Assembly (NCBI GenBank): GCA_030765045.1
Contig: CM060963.1
Span: 96,061,676-96,125,675 of the forward strand
Source: Tenodera sinensis
Lineage: Eukaryota; Arthropoda; Insecta; Mantodea; Mantidae
Length of the DNA stretch: 64,000 nt
Direction: 5' to 3'
Both the position numbers and the translations under genes were made by a program. The notes beneath the pieces are model-generated. The model was not told the origin of the DNA. It ran no database searches and saw only the letters and a list, made by a program, of their open reading frames with translations. The first letter of the stretch is position 1. Each line of letters opens with the position of its first letter. Shown piece by piece: positions 26,003 through 40,920 of this stretch.

Positions 26003-27503
26003 TTGTGACGTCAACCATGCGACGCACATCAAAGGACCACCGCGGTCAAGCTACCTCACACCACATACTAGCCTGACGGTGCGTGTATAAAAAGTGCTGA
26101 AGGTCAGGCTGCCTTGTGCCACAGTTTGTGAACACGTGACAATGAGCGCGGTACGACAAATGGCTTTCGAAGTTATTCGCGGGAATCCGGTGTCCGGTGT
26201 ATTTGTTGAGGTTCTAGAAAAGGTAAAGTTCGAGAAAGGTCCGCGTTATATCATCCTCGCTATATGCGGAGACGAGGCGACGAGAGTGGTAGTCACACAC
26301 ATGAGTCGTAGCAGCAGGCAGTGCTAAGAGTTTGCGTTTGTGTACAGCAGGGGAAGACAACTTCGGGCCGTGTGACGTATTTAAACGAAGAGCCAGCTTG
26401 CACATTCGTGTGACGTCAGGTGAGAGCAGTGTATTGCTATGCAGCCTAGATCAGCGGCGCATGTGTTCAGTTCCCCGTGTTACACACCAGTTTGACACCA
26501 GGCTTCAAGATCTAGAAACATTGTCAACTACGTTTCAGGTCTTTGCGACCCCGTATTCATTGGATGTTAACAATGTTTCTAGTAGGTTGCAAATTGAATT
26601 GATAAATTTACAGTGCGACGATTTGCTGAAGGGCAAATACAAACACAAGGAAGACTTGGCTAATTGTTATAAGAATGTTCCTCAAACCAGATTTCTGAGA
26701 TTGTATGCCCTTGTTGCACAGATATTATGTATGTTTGGTTCCACGTATGTGTGCGAACAATTCTTTTCTATTATGAACCCTTCTAAGTCAAAATCCCGAA
26801 GCATATTGTCAGATCACAATCTAACATGCAGTCTTCGGTTACAAATGTGCCGTACATTACGCCCTAACATTGACAAACTAGTTAAAGAAAGGCGAAACGA
26901 CAAATGTCGGAAAATATCCACCTAATTGTTCTGTATAGCTCTCCTCTTGCTCAGGCAAAATAGTTGTAATTTCTGTTCTATTTGCGCTATAACATGACTG
27001 TTCACATAAACTAGAATGCATATATATGGCATAAAGCCGAAATGCAATTATTTATAATCTGTGACTTCCGTAATTGAAACAGCATTAAGATTACGATGTT
27101 CCGTATGCCATTTCCTTTTGCCCGCTGTGACGTCACACGTTCAACCTGCTTACTCTGGGAGCATGTGTGCGCAGTGGGCTGACGTCACAGCAGCGTTACC
27201 CGTCTTCCCCTGGTGTACAGCCATCACGAGGGATACATCTCGTCCAAGGAAAGCCAGTTCAGCAGTTATAGTAATGTTCAGTGATTATATTGTTCAGAGT
27301 TAGCCGTTTGTGAGACAGAGAAAGTGGAGAGAGACAGGAAGGAGTGAGTCAAGGTTACGAGAAAATAACAATTGTGAGTTATAATATCACGAAGGACTGA
27401 AGGCTGTGTAAATATCAGTAAACGCAAATGTGTTATGCATTCAGTTAGAAGAAAATAACGTGACAGAAAATATCTGGACTGGACTTTTGTCATTCTGTCA
27501 CAA
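26003..27503 (+). mobile_element. TTGTGAC-ended element, long form (family E)
   Basis: The interval begins TTGTGACGTC and ends GTCACAA, a perfect 7-bp terminal inverted repeat. Its first ~330 bp resemble the 5' parts of 28592-29248 and 42631-43215 (ACCTCACACCACAT, then GTCAGGCT). Its last ~150 bp resemble their 3' parts (ATTGTGAGTT..., GGACTGGA(T/C)TTT). The internal ~1 kb holds a hAT-like transposase fragment. The flanking 4-mers AATA and AATT match at only three positions. It could be a transposon whose short relatives lost the middle, or an LTR-like repeat interrupted by a hAT fragment. Confidence 0.5.
26479..26925 (+). pseudogene. hAT-like transposase, C-terminal dimerisation part
   Basis: The 3' ~149 codons of an open frame read VTHQFDTRLQDLETLSTTFQ and onward, later 'RLQIELINLQCDD' and 'MFGSTYVCEQFFSIMN', then 'SKSRSILSDHNL'. 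This is the hallmark of the hAT C-terminal dimerisation domain as seen in ZBED5/GTF2IRD2-like domesticated or mobile proteins (CEQ-F-S-MN, K-R--L-D--L). The N-terminal BED finger and most of the RNase H-like catalytic core are missing, so it is not an active transposase. The upstream ~50 codons in the same frame (from 26332) look unrelated. It lies inside the TTGTGAC-ended element. Confidence 0.8.
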
Positions 27504-28199
27504 AATTTTATGCTTTACTTTAGGCAGTGAAAAACAATCATTTTCAAAGAAAATCGTCTCCAGAAAAAGTCATAGAAAATGTTTCCCCTTTTTTCTATTT
27601 TATCAAATATTTTATCAGCTGCTAAAGCTGGGATAAAAATTCGCCATGCTCCCTTAAAATTCACCCCGCGAAGTTCATATTACAAACATTAAAATTCTGG
27701 TTCTTGTATCCTGAAAGTCAAACTTAAATTGAGATATTCGTTCACTTTGAACAAATTTCATTCTATTATAATTAAGAAAGGAGATACAATTTTATATTAA
27801 CATTTATTTTGATTTTTTTTTTTTTTTTTTTTTTTTGGCATCCTAAAGTTTACATTTTAATTTTATCAGAATTTGGAATAATTTCACATGTTATTTCTTG
27901 GGAAAGAGGAAAAACGGAAGCACTAGGAGATTACTTAAATGGTAGATATTTATTGAACTTAATTTACTGGGTGTCTGTGGATGTTCTTCAAAGTTTATTT
28001 TCTTCAGAAGTTAAAAAAGATAATAAAAATTAAAAAAAGAAAACAAATAAAAGTACATTCCAAACTAATGCTTGATCTATCTGTATAATTCCTCTACCTG
28101 AAAGCTTGTTCACATGTTTATATTTGCATGTTTCGCAATTACTGCCAATTTGTTTCAACTATTTAAATATTCATCATCACTGTCATCGTCTTTATCATT
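27504..28199. other. unannotated AT-rich sequence
   Basis: Contains a T run at about 27814-27836. Nothing else recognised. Confidence 0.4.
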
Positions 28200-28432
28200 A
28201 TCTTGTCGGTCTGGGTGGCTCAGTTGGTTAGACGCTGGCCTACTGATCCCAAGGTCGCGGGTTCAAACCCGGCACAGGTCGATGGTTTTTAAGTGTGCTT
28301 AAAAACGACAGCTCCATGTCAGTAGATTTACTGGCATGTAAAAGAACTCCTGCGGGACAAAATTCCGGCACACCGGCGACGCTGATGTGATCCTGGCAAT
28401 TGACAGCGTCGTTAAACAACAAAATAATTTTT
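28200..28432 (+). repeat. tRNA-derived SINE, well preserved head
   Basis: The head has the A box TGGCTCAGTTGGTTAGACGC (about 28215-28234) and B box CGGGTTCAAACCCGG (about 28258-28272), with a near-normal tRNA-like gap between them. The body includes AACGACAGCTCCATGTCAGT and CCGGCACACCGGCGACGC, and ends GCGTCGTTAAACAACAAAAT. This is the layout of a common arthropod SINE type. It is the least degraded tRNA-headed repeat in the window. Confidence 0.8.
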
Positions 28433-28591
28433 AATTTTTTTTATCATTATCACCAAGGATTAGGCATTTAGGCCTTGCGCGTTCACAAATCATCAGACCC
28501 ATGCTTTCTAGGACGTCAGAAATTTCATCGTCCTCTTCCTCAGTAATTACTTGCTGGTAGTGGGCATCTCTCCTCATTCCTTCTGTTTATG

Positions 28592-28792
28592 TTGTGACGT
28601 CGGGCTCGGCGCACAACAATGGACTACCGGGGCAGGCTACTTCACACCACATGCCGAGCCGGCGAACAGGCAAGCACATTAGCGGTCAGGCTACCTCATG
28701 CGACTGCTGTGTGTGCGTGACTGTCGACAATTACAGCGGCAGAAACAAAAGCGGTCGAGAACTTTCGCGAGACTTCTAACTCCGTCATTTCC

Positions 28793-28874
<82 letters not shown>

Positions 28875-29248
28875 CGAGCAAGGTCCGTGTGACGTCATTC
28901 CCAGTATATAAGGAGGTCAGAGAAGAACACAACAGTGAGTTTGAAAGTTACAGCTGTAGACACCAGTCGATCATGTGGCAATGAGTATCAGTATGTGTCA
29001 TCGAAGGTTACGTCGGTGCGTTAAAAGATCAGCGAGCGTCGAGTAGTAGTGCATGAGAGACACTGAAAGTGAAACGGACACTGAAGAAGCTCAGCAAAGT
29101 TATGAGAAGAGCAATAATTGTGAGTTGAGATAGCCAGAAAGGCTGTGGACGTTTTGAGGAAGAGAGGAAGACTGATTTGTAGTACAATTTTAGGAGGCAA
29201 TAAAGTAATAGTGAAGTAACCGGACTGGATTTTGGTTTTTTGTTACAA
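28592..29248 (+). mobile_element. TTGTGAC-ended element, short form with target-site duplication (family E)
   Basis: Begins TTGTGACGTCGGG and ends TTTGTTACAA. The 4-mer TATG stands immediately on both sides (28588-28591 and 29249-29252), consistent with a 4-bp target-site duplication. Inside are a TGACGTCA-like motif followed by TATATAAGG (28889-28915), a 78-bp TG tract and GCAATAAAG (about 29199). The promoter/poly(A) layout with short inverted ends would fit a solo LTR; a non-autonomous DNA transposon is the alternative. Non-coding. Confidence 0.6.
28794..28871. repeat. (TG)n microsatellite
   Basis: 78 bp of TG units inside the family E element. The homologous place in the 42.6 kb copy has only a short GTGTGTG, so the tract expanded after the copies separated. 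Confidence 0.95.
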
Positions 29249-29252
29249 TATG

Positions 29253-30473
29253 ATCAATCCATTTTTTCTTTATAATATAAATGTTCTACTTTTAGCACAT
29301 CTTTACGCTGGTACAACGCTCTATCCCTATAAATGCGATGAAAGAACCACTAATTCATAAAGTTGTTTATGAATGAATATTTTGTCCTTCTTCTCGACCC
29401 GGCAGGGCATTATCAGGTATACGGAACTTAGTGTTTGCTGTGGGTGAATTCTTTGTAAGTCATCGTGTTGCCAAATTGTAGCTGACATACAACCAATACT
29501 GCTTAATACTAACGTTGTATTTATATTGACAATATGACAGGAGTAAGTTTTCACTTACTTTCATTTTATTGCCGACTAGTTCAGTTCCATTTAGCGCTTT
29601 AAGTAATAATTTTGAATCCTAATTAGCAAATCTTCTTCGCACAGAGGAACAAGATGGTTATCATATTTAGAGCAAAGACGACCTAGGTTGTTTCTGTGAA
29701 AACCTATTAACTTTAAACTTAAAAGACTTTAATGTCATTCTAAGAAAATGTATAGGACTAAGCACAAAGCAACGGAGGAGAATATCAGAGCACGAGTATA
29801 GAGGAAGCCATAAAAATGTTAATGGACAATGTACAGTCAAGAAGTGAGAGTATAAAAAGTGCATGCGTAAAAGCAAAAAGAGATCCCAAAGGAGATAACT
29901 GACATGTAAAGCTAGGTTAATTTAGTATAGTCATATAAAGAGGATGAAAAATAGAAGGCTGGGCACTCAAAACGTTATTTGAATGGACTTTGGCAAACAA
30001 GGGAAAATGAGAATGGCCGAGACGCAATAAAGCTACGGAAACAAGGGACTCGGCTACTGAGGGTCGGGGAAAAATGGCGACTGCCATTCTACAAATCCCT
30101 AGAAATCTACTTAAGAAAGTTGTTTCACGAAAATTGTTTTCAACAGTGCCTATGCTTACACAATCTTTCTCTTCTTCAGAAATATATGTATTGATGGAGT
30201 ATACTGAATATCGTTTAATACATTGGCGATAATTCCTCTCTAAATAGATACCCTTAAGTGTGTGTATTAATGGATCAATGATAGCACCATACCAGTAAAA
30301 ATACACATATTTTAAATAAAATACAGTTCCAGAGCATGGTCACAGAATATTTATGCAGGAAATTAGAAGAATACAACAAATTCAATGAAGCAAGTCAAAA
30401 GAAATGTAACGAACAAAATAGGCACAAACACAACATAAAAGTACATTTATATTAATGCTAAAATGGCATAATA
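29253..30473. other. mostly unannotated; possible LINE debris
   Basis: At about 29928-29980 a plus-strand frame reads SHIKRMKNRRL, reminiscent of the 'W.GHV.RM..-R' motif at the C-terminus of many LINE polymerases. The rest is unrecognised. Confidence 0.3.
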
Positions 30474-31325
30474 CAGGGTGTCCCAAAAGAACACCGACAA
30501 CGATCAGTATGTTGTGCGGGACGGCAAGCTCATCGGTTTTCAAATAGGACCCTGTCCGGAAATACACGGCTTGGATGCTGGTGAATGTCGTAGTGTGAGA
30601 TGGGTGGGCGTTTACATTTCGTCAATAAACAGAATATCGGAATGTCTACATTACAAACGGACTTCGAACCAACGTGTACCTCCTACGTCACTACAGAGTC
30701 TATATTGGTGGTGGCGAGACTCAAGCACATGACCCCATACTTGCGGCTGTCTTTGAAGATTTTCAATCGCTTCGTGGACTCGAGCCATAAGGTCCTCCAC
30801 TGACGTTACAGAAGTACCATATATCATAATCTTCATGCAACTCCACAGAAAATAGTCGCGATGTGTCAGATTTGGCGACCGTGCTGGCCATAGAACTGGT
30901 ACACCTCTACCAATAGATCGATATGAATATGCGACGTTAAGGTGATTCCGCACATTTATGTACATCAAAGTGTGCTGGAACCCATGTCGACCATTTGAGG
31001 AGCTGTGTACTGGTAGGTGTCGCACTACTGTTAAAAATAGTTACTGTACTGAAAACTACACCAATAACGCTGCAGGATGCGTATGAGGGACTCTATGGAG
31101 GTATTTAACGCATGTGCAGGCATGTTATTATGCTCAGGTCATTCATCCCAGTAGACATATGGCTAAAGAGTTGCAGATCTTCCATTCTCAAACTTCGACC
31201 CTCTCCAGCGTCCAAACCGTGCATTTCCGAACAGGGATTCCTATTTCAAAAACCGAGCAGTTTGCCATCCCACACAACATACTTAGCGTTGTCGGTGTTT
31301 TTTTTTTTTTTTTTTTTTTTTTTTT
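30474..31325 (-). mobile_element. mariner/Tc1-like element, internally deleted
   Basis: The left end CAGGGTGTCCCAAAAGAACA is typical of mariner-like termini. About 110 bp next to it (30488-30600) reappear inverted at 31190-31298 (ACCGACAACG..., GTATGTTGTG, CGGAAAT(A/G)CACGG), giving unusually long terminal repeats. The outermost right end is replaced by a 29-nt T run (31297-31325). Between the repeats lies the C-terminal piece of a DD(E/D) transposase on the minus strand. Confidence 0.7.
30651..31025 (-). pseudogene. mariner-like transposase C-terminal fragment
   Basis: A 124-codon minus-strand frame contains WPARSPNLTHRDYFLW, the block with the last catalytic Asp of DDxD transposases (usual form W-P-RSPDL-P-D-FLWG). 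It continues with a 'SVEDLMARVHEAIEN' block and ends in a GGTRWFE-like block matching the family's C-terminal 'GGHFE'. The helix-turn-helix DNA-binding region and the first two catalytic Asp residues are absent. It is non-functional, although this fragment has no internal stop. Confidence 0.8.
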
Positions 31326-33879
31326 CAGGGGGAGGGGTACCCAGCATATTAGAAGATGCTACACTTAAACTCTTTATTCTTCTCTTTATTCTTAATACAG
31401 GTTAATGTAAACAAGAAGCGATTTGCCTTCGATGTTTGGAAATTTCCATGTAGTAGGAAAATAGCTCGAAGAAGTTGAACACTAATTACAAGATTGTGCT
31501 CGTATGCAACATATTAGAAGGCGATGTAAATAAAAAAACAAGCAATACTTCAAGATGGCACAATAATTCGGATGCTAAACAATGAAACATTGAATAAAAT
31601 ACAGAATTAAATTTTGTAAAACAACGCTTATGTAAACTGTTACTGCAGGTAACATTGTTCACATTAGTCACATTATTAAAATTAAGATGTATAATTGAAA
31701 GTAATTGGTCCTAGGCTAAAGTTTTACTAGGTAAAAGGACTGTGTACAAACATTTATTGATAATAGTAAATGATTTTAATTAATAAATGTTGGGTAGCAT
31801 CATATGTTGAACACGCTGCATGACTTCACAAACATGACATAATTATTGCTAGAGAGGGAACAACAGAGTAAATTATCTAAACGCAATAGTGCATAATAAT
31901 TTGACCAATTTAACTCGATCACTACTGCTCTTCATCTCTAACTTGCCTGTCCATTAAACCGGTCGATACATGTCACAAATTAAGTCGTAAAATAGCCTTC
32001 TCACGAAATAGGCACATGGATAAACTTCCAATACATTAATAATTTAAATAAGCTCTGAACGCATTAACAATTTCTACAGAAATGTGACCGTTGGAACAAA
32101 CCTTAACAAGGAGTACCAAAATTGATACAATAAAATCACCTGAGAGCTAAGGAACCTCGCACTATAATAATGTATAAATAAAATGAACAAACCGCAACCA
32201 AAACAAGTAAACCGGCAATGTAAACTTTTTAATATCAAAATATTTACTTACCGAAAAGCAATAATTCTTTTTCCAGTTTTAAATAGCTCAATATACTACG
32301 CTATACAAGAAGCTAAATTCGAGATCTGAGTGCATAAAAATAGAAAACATGACTCTCTAATTCCGATCAACTTCCTCCAAGAGCAGATACAAAAAATAAG
32401 AAATATAGCTATATTAACATAACAAAAATGCAAACTGTAAAATGGTTTTTATTCTTAAGCTGTTTAATAAGGACCGATAGACCTCTCGCTGTTTCTTTCT
32501 AAGTGCTTCAACGTCTTATCACTTATTTTACGCAAACAATTGCGTTACTGCATCATATAATCTGTTATTCATTTTTACTAAACATATTTATTGGGAAATA
32601 TCTTATATCGAAACCAGACGACGTTTACAGATTTAAATCTTACTTAATAGCTTTGCTTCTTTACTCTCAACACACAATCATTCTTCTTTGTCCAATTGCC
32701 CATTTAATCCACTTAGTTTCGTAAATCCTCTCTTGTCCATGCACATCCAATTTTTTCTATAACATTACAAAACATCTAAATATTACTCTTTACACCTTTT
32801 TGTGTTCAAGTCGCTCTATAAATAAGAACTTTTGGTACACACAAAACACACACATTTTTCCAGTGAGATATTTTCTCTGCAAGCCTGCTTCATTACCATT
32901 TCGTTAATGTTTTTTTTTTATCTCAGAAGACCAGCTGGTTTCCCCTAAACTTCATTTGCTCATTCATTCCTAGCTTTCCTTTTCATCCAAGACCAAATTC
33001 GATATTATAATAATAGTGCTTTTGTAGAAAAAGGTAAAGATGAACAAAAAGAACACACTGGCAAGAATCAGTCGTATAAATATGTTACAAATTGAGACCA
33101 ATTATGAATTTCAAGCTTTATTTCTGTGTTTAACTTCCTCTGAAAATCAATTTTTGGATACTTATAAAGCTTTTCTTTGTATTGTCAAAATTGGCAATGA
33201 TTGCTTCAGACAGAACCGTTTAGCAGCTATGTAATTTGAAGTAGGTGGATCATTATCACTTCATTATTAAAGTTTCCCTGGGATTTAAGCTGTTGCTGCA
33301 CGCGAAGTTGCTGTGCACCTCCAGCCCCTGAAGTAAACCCCACTATAGATATGGTCAGCTTTTGGAGGAAGTTGAACAGGTAGTGTTTAGTTAGGCCCTT
33401 ATCTACCGCAAAGCATCACGTAGTTACCCTTTCTCGCAGTATGGCTGAAGCCCACGTGTTGTCCCGCCCGGGTTATGCTCCCCCCCCCCCCCCCCCCTTT
33501 GCTTGACGGTATTTTGGGCGCCAACTCGTCAGCTCCATCGATCCCTCCGCCCCGTCCGTGTATGAAGAACATTGTAGCCTACCTTGTAATATATGGTGGT
33601 GCTATTCATTTGTAGCCTGCTTTATATTCAACCTAGTTTGCAACCTTCTAGGAAGATTAAAACCCCAAAGCTTTCTTATACATAGCACAGAAATTTCATG
33701 TGATACAATAATTCAAATTAGTGTTCTTCACTGCTTAGATATTTAAGCTCAACTTTTGATGGTACTTTACCCAAAAATTTACATCAATATTGAATAAGAA
33801 AGGCAAATTTGCAAGTCCTTGGTTTTTATAAAAAATCTGATACGTTGCACGCACTTAAACTATTCTTCAAACACTAACT
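31326..33879. other. unannotated AT-rich sequence
   Basis: No gene or repeat family recognised over ~2.5 kb. A 17-nt C run lies at about 33480-33497. Confidence 0.45.
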
Positions 33880-34504
33880 CCTCTATCTACTTCCTGTTAA
33901 TCGAAATAAACATTTGTAAAAAAATGTCTTATTGCTAATCTTTTGTAATTGCCAGGAGAGTATGGTTGGCTTTAAGCGATCGTCAAAATTTTTAAGAATA
34001 GACGTTGTGTAATGAGTTTAGAATGCCGTTCTCTTAGCCAAGAGATAAAAATGAATAACGACCATCCATTTGAGAACGATCTAAAAGAATTGCAAAATTC
34101 TGAAAAATAACAAGGAATATCTCTGAAATGGTTCACTTCACAAAAAAATCCATTGCGTGTCTTAACGTGATCTACATTTTTGCATAGTAAGATTTGATCT
34201 ATGTGTTACGATTTACTAGTTATGTAAAAGTTATCAAGAGTAAACAGGACTACATGGGCTACAGGCAGAAGATTCCAAATACACATTTCATTTGTTATAA
34301 CATATTTTAAACCTGTGGCATTTTAATCAAATTCGTTAGAGCCATTTTTGAGAGAATCAAAATCTTCGAAAAATTGTCCACGTAAAAGGTAGTTTAAGGT
34401 GGAGGAATTTTGTTCAAAATCTTCATGTCGCGTCCTTAAAAGATATTAAGGTTCAAACTAGCCTTGGTTTTTATGCAACTTTTTTTGAGTAATGCTGTTC
34501 ACAC

Positions 34505-34598
<94 letters not shown>

Positions 34599-34700
34599 GC
34601 CTTTTTCTAAAACTGCTTTTTTTTATCAGAGATTCTCAAATCTCGACATTAATTTTTTTGGTCGAATACAATAGTTTACCCTATACGTGGTAGAGAACGT
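33880..34700 (-). repeat. dispersed repeat family C, copy 4
   Basis: Minus-strand copy with the blocks 'AGGAATATCTCTGAAATGGT', TTTTTGCATAGTAAGATTTG, CACGTAAAAGGTAGTTTAAG and the 97-bp AC tract (34500-34596), then AAATCTCGACATTAATTTTT. Same order as copy 3, with an independently expanded AC tract. Confidence 0.65.
34500..34596. repeat. (AC)n microsatellite
   Basis: 97 bp of AC units with one GC interruption, inside family C copy 4. Confidence 0.97.
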
Positions 34701-34793
34701 TCCTTTTTTGTGAAAGAAAATACCAAGTGGATCTCACGTTACATTCACACGACTTTCTCCGCCCATTTATTCAACAAATTTATTGTTGTTGTC

Positions 34794-36627
<1,834 letters not shown>

Positions 36628-36639
36628 ATTGTAAAGTAT

Positions 36640-37570
36640 ATTTACCCACTACCATAATATTCAATAATACCTTAATTTGCAATTAGTAGGCAACAAAGTT
36701 ATACTTTATATTCAAACAAAACGCAAAACTAAAATACATGTTCAAGAAATCGTATCTTATTTTGTATCTTATTTTGCTTTGCAATAATACGCCTTCATAC
36801 ACAAATGGGCAGGGAAAGATGTGCGGTATTTTGATTAAAAAATATTCTTGTGGACAACGCGTCAGCTATACATTAGTGTCCTAATTGTAGGATCAACTGG
36901 CTTTTATTACCCAATACCGTAGTGCAGGGATCGGAAAATCTGTACCAGCTGAACATATGACGCAATACCACCCAGTTTCAAAAATGCGCCTGCAATAAAT
37001 ACGTATTGCAAATTGTAATTGTAATATTACAATAATTATCAATTAGGGGAGAAAAACAATAGGCAGAATTTTACGTTTTAGAAGAAAACCAATGAGTTAC
37101 ATTTAAATAAATGTGTATCTGTTGAGCTTGATATAGCACCAGTTCCGCCTCTCGGATCATAGTGTTATATTTCTAAACTGAAAATTGTAAGAAATAAAAG
37201 AGGATATTGTATATTAAGCGTGCTAGTTACAAAAGAAGAGATTAAGTAGCGAAAGGCTCAAGGTAGCATCAAAATCTTCGAAAAATTGCACAATATAACA
37301 ATGCTAACTAATGTATCGGGTCTTTTTTTCAGATTCTTCTAAGCATATCCTTTCCACAATAAATAAATTCCGTCTGCTTCATTACCTAAACCTTGAATTT
37401 TGTATAAATATATAAATAAAATTTCCTTGACTTTTCTAGAAGTACATATATATTAACAGCATCTTGACTGCTTTTAAAATTTTTCATAATGAACCGTGAA
37501 AATTACTTTCACTCATTTTTAGTTTAAATTCACATATGAAATTAGCATCCGAAATTGCATAAAAACCAAA
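36640..37570 (+). repeat. dispersed repeat family D, copy 2, probably interrupted
   Basis: The outer parts (about 36640-36770 and 37330-37570) match family D copy 1 in order: ACAAAACGCAAAAC, TTTCCTTGACTTTTCTAGAA, TTAGTTTAAATTC, GAAATTAGCATCCGAAATTG. About 550 bp in between have no counterpart in copy 1, so something inserted here or copy 1 lost it. Confidence 0.45.
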
Positions 37571-39971
37571 CTTAACATCCTTTAAGGACGCGACAATATT
37601 TATTGTATGTTAGGGAATAGTTCAACACAAACCTTGATTACTTCACTGCTCATTGCATGTGCCTTAATTGTTTATACAAGTTTATTATGTCTATCTTCTC
37701 AAAAATATTCATTTTACTTTTCCTTTACTTGTTTTCCTCGATCATCCTAGGTTTATTTAACTTCGAAATATAGATTTACGCCTTTGAGACTACGATAACG
37801 ATTTAAAGAACCATTTTTAAATATTAAACGTTATCCAATAAATAGAATTTATAATAAACAAGATACCTTTACTTGCGCAAAGGTTTACTATTTCAGGTAG
37901 TTTTTGTAATTTTTAGAGCACTAAAGCAGCATACTATGCTATTGCTCTCTTATTTTTTTATAATTGCAATCATTTTCGTGAACTTTTAGCAGAATGCTAA
38001 ACAATAGCAAAACATTCCGAGCCTGAGGTTCATGTTTGATTCCACTTTGACCAGCTTGAATAATTGTTTCGTGGTTTTTCTAGGTTGGCAAGAGGATTCG
38101 TCTGTCTCTTATTTTCTCTCATTATATTTCTTTAATCATTAAGGCACTGCGTTCCGTGTATGGGGTGAATTTCCTTTAAATGGAAAACTACAGGTGTATC
38201 TTCCTTGATACGCAATCATGTATCTGAGCAAACATGTCCGTGAGGGCAAAGGGATACTTAAAGGACGATTGGGGACACTCAATCTGGAAACATTAAGAGC
38301 TCCGCTCCGCTGTACTTGACGCCATGAAATCTTGCCACCCTAATTGCACTCTCACTTCATTCCTTCAGGGTCTAGACTGAAATTATCTCCCGGCTTTAAT
38401 CCATATCTGTAATGACAAAAACATTGTAATTTTGAACATGTTTTAAAATGGTAGGGATGTAAGACCAAGTCACTAAATTGTTTTTCCCTTCGATTTTAGA
38501 GCTACGCGTTTGAAGGAAAGCTTCATCAGAACGGTAATAAGGCAGAATTTATTGGCTTTTATAACGTGCTTTGCATATTTTAACTTTCGATACAAATACA
38601 GCGACATATTTCTGATATAGGACCCTTCAAACTCGTATCGTTTTCCATTAAAACACTAAATTAGAAAAGAAAATCCCACGTACCTGACACAGACGTCGGA
38701 GGCGTATCTGAAAACCGTCACATTCATTCTCAAACCAGAACGTGTGAGTTCCGAGGGAGGCTCGAAATGAACCACACTTACACTTCCGGTGGTGCTTCGT
38801 TATTTGTAATATCCAAGAAAACTGACCAATAACATTAAGTTAAATGATTAGCAGGTTATTTAATGATAACCGCTCTTAATAACATGTTTAGGAAACATTG
38901 CAAAAATACGAATAAAGTAACTTCTAACTACTTTAGAAACAAAGCTTGAAACCTTTTTTGTGATAAGTTTTTTTTTATCACTAATTATTGAGGTTCTATT
39001 ATTTAATTATTTTACAAATTAATGTTAAAATCGTTAAGGGATAACATTTCACTACGGCAGGAGTCAGTAAATTGATCATCGTGATTGCACGAATGATGAC
39101 ATCATGGAACGCAACCCGGCATGCACGTGACGTGCGGTTCGACGGAGGAAGTTTCGGAAGTCGCAGTGCTAGTGTATGAAGTTCCGTAACGCACGGATGA
39201 TTTGATATATACTTAATATATGTATACGGACTGAGAAGGCTTCAACATTACCCTTTAATATTGTTTTCATTCATCTGAGGCTTAGTTTCGTATACATCTG
39301 TTAATTTACAACTATTTATGTGCAACAGAGCACTTGAGCTTTTATCTATCGACCGCGATTTTCTTTTATATCTTACAATTTTCAATTTAGAAGGGAAAAA
39401 TGTTCACACATAATGTTTCAGTCAAATATAACACTATGATCCGAGAGGCATAACCGTTGCTCTCTAAATAAATCTAAACCAGCATTATTTTGTCATTGTG
39501 ATTCTAAAAGTGTATTTGTCTGTAAATTCGCAACCTCAATTTGCGAAAAGTTGAAAATCACGCTCATTGCTTCCAGGTCGTGAAACCTTGAAAATCTTTT
39601 GTTTTATTTTCCCTTCTTGGTTTTTAAAGAGCTATTTAAATAAAGTTCTGTACCTATTCTTCTATCAACTGTTGCTACAAAACCGTATTCCTCATACTGT
39701 GCCATGCTGGTTGTCTTGTATATTCCCTTGTAGGCACAAGGACAAGAGAGCACAGTTGGATATGAGTGACAATCAAATCTTTAAAGATCCGGTTACATTG
39801 TGATGACTTTTTTTTGTGAGGGAGCCTTTGGTCAAAGACCATTTAGACATCATGTCATTTTTCGTGCTTACTTTGATGATTTACCAATATCCCCCAATCG
39901 GTTAGGCCATATAGGACGATGAATGAGGGAAAAGGTTGAAATTATGCTAAAATGAACCTGGGACTAACCGG

Positions 39972-40004
<33 letters not shown>

Positions 40005-40094
40005 AATAACCCTTGTCCGTGTAACTCACCCAAACCAAGATTCGAAGTCTGGACGCCTTGAACGTCAGGTAGACACAATATTCCCACAGCGAAG
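37571..40094. other. unannotated sequence
   Basis: No gene recognised. A GC-richer patch with CRE-like ACGTGACGTGCGG lies at about 39124-39136. A 32-nt A run lies at about 39972-40003. Confidence 0.4.
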
Positions 40095-40635
40095 AGGTCA
40101 GCCTTGATCCATGATGGCTTAGAAATTCCGTTCCCTTTGCACGGAGCTTTTACCTTTTCAGAAAAATATAACTATTTAAACATTCAAGTAATAGCTCGAA
40201 AAAGGTTATAACTTGAAAATTTTTTCTTCAACAAACTGTGTTGGTTAACGATATCTGCGTTATTTATGTAGCAAGATTTTGTTTAACAAGGTTTACCAGT
40301 TACGTAAAATTCATTCAGATTGAAGAGAACTTCAATCTTCCCGGAAAAATACAAGATGTATATTTCATTTGTTAATCGAAAATAATTAATTAAATAATTA
40401 ATCTAAAATAATAACGATTAACGAATCGAATGGTAGGCAATTAAAGGCCAGATTGCGGCGGGGACATTTTCTTGAAGTACTGTTTGGCATCCTTGGAATA
40501 TGTTGAACTAAAATACCAATTATGGTACCTCACCGACATTTGACACAAACACAAACACATAGAGTAATACCTTATAATCGAATATTTGGGTCAAATATGT
40601 GTAATAGAGAATGTAAAAATGAAAGAGATCTAGGA
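40095..40635 (-). repeat. dispersed repeat family C, copy 5
   Basis: Minus-strand copy with the blocks GTAGCAAGATTTTGTTTAAC, ACCAGTTACGTAAAATTCAT, ATATTTCATTTGTTAAT and, at its end, AATATTTGGGTCAAATATGT. It lacks a long dinucleotide tract (only ACACAAACACAAACACA). Confidence 0.5.
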
Positions 40636-40738
40636 ACGGTGTAATACGTCACCATAATTTTTTAACAAATACCGAACATAAAATTGTAATGCAAATAATC
40701 AAAGACTAGAAGTTTTTCCCTTGTCTACTACGTAACTA

Positions 40739-40855
40739 TAGCAAGTAGGGAAAGTATTTTATTACACCCAAAATTTGGATATCAAAATTTCTTCTAAATA
40801 GTTTTAAAAGTCCTAAATCCTTAAAAAATAAAAAAGCATTTTAAAAAACCGCTCC

Positions 40856-40920
<65 letters not shown>

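Noticed and set aside
28200..28275. Functional tRNA gene
   Set aside because: A and B boxes are good, but a SINE body and tail follow directly and no clean acceptor stem is formed, so a SINE is the better reading.
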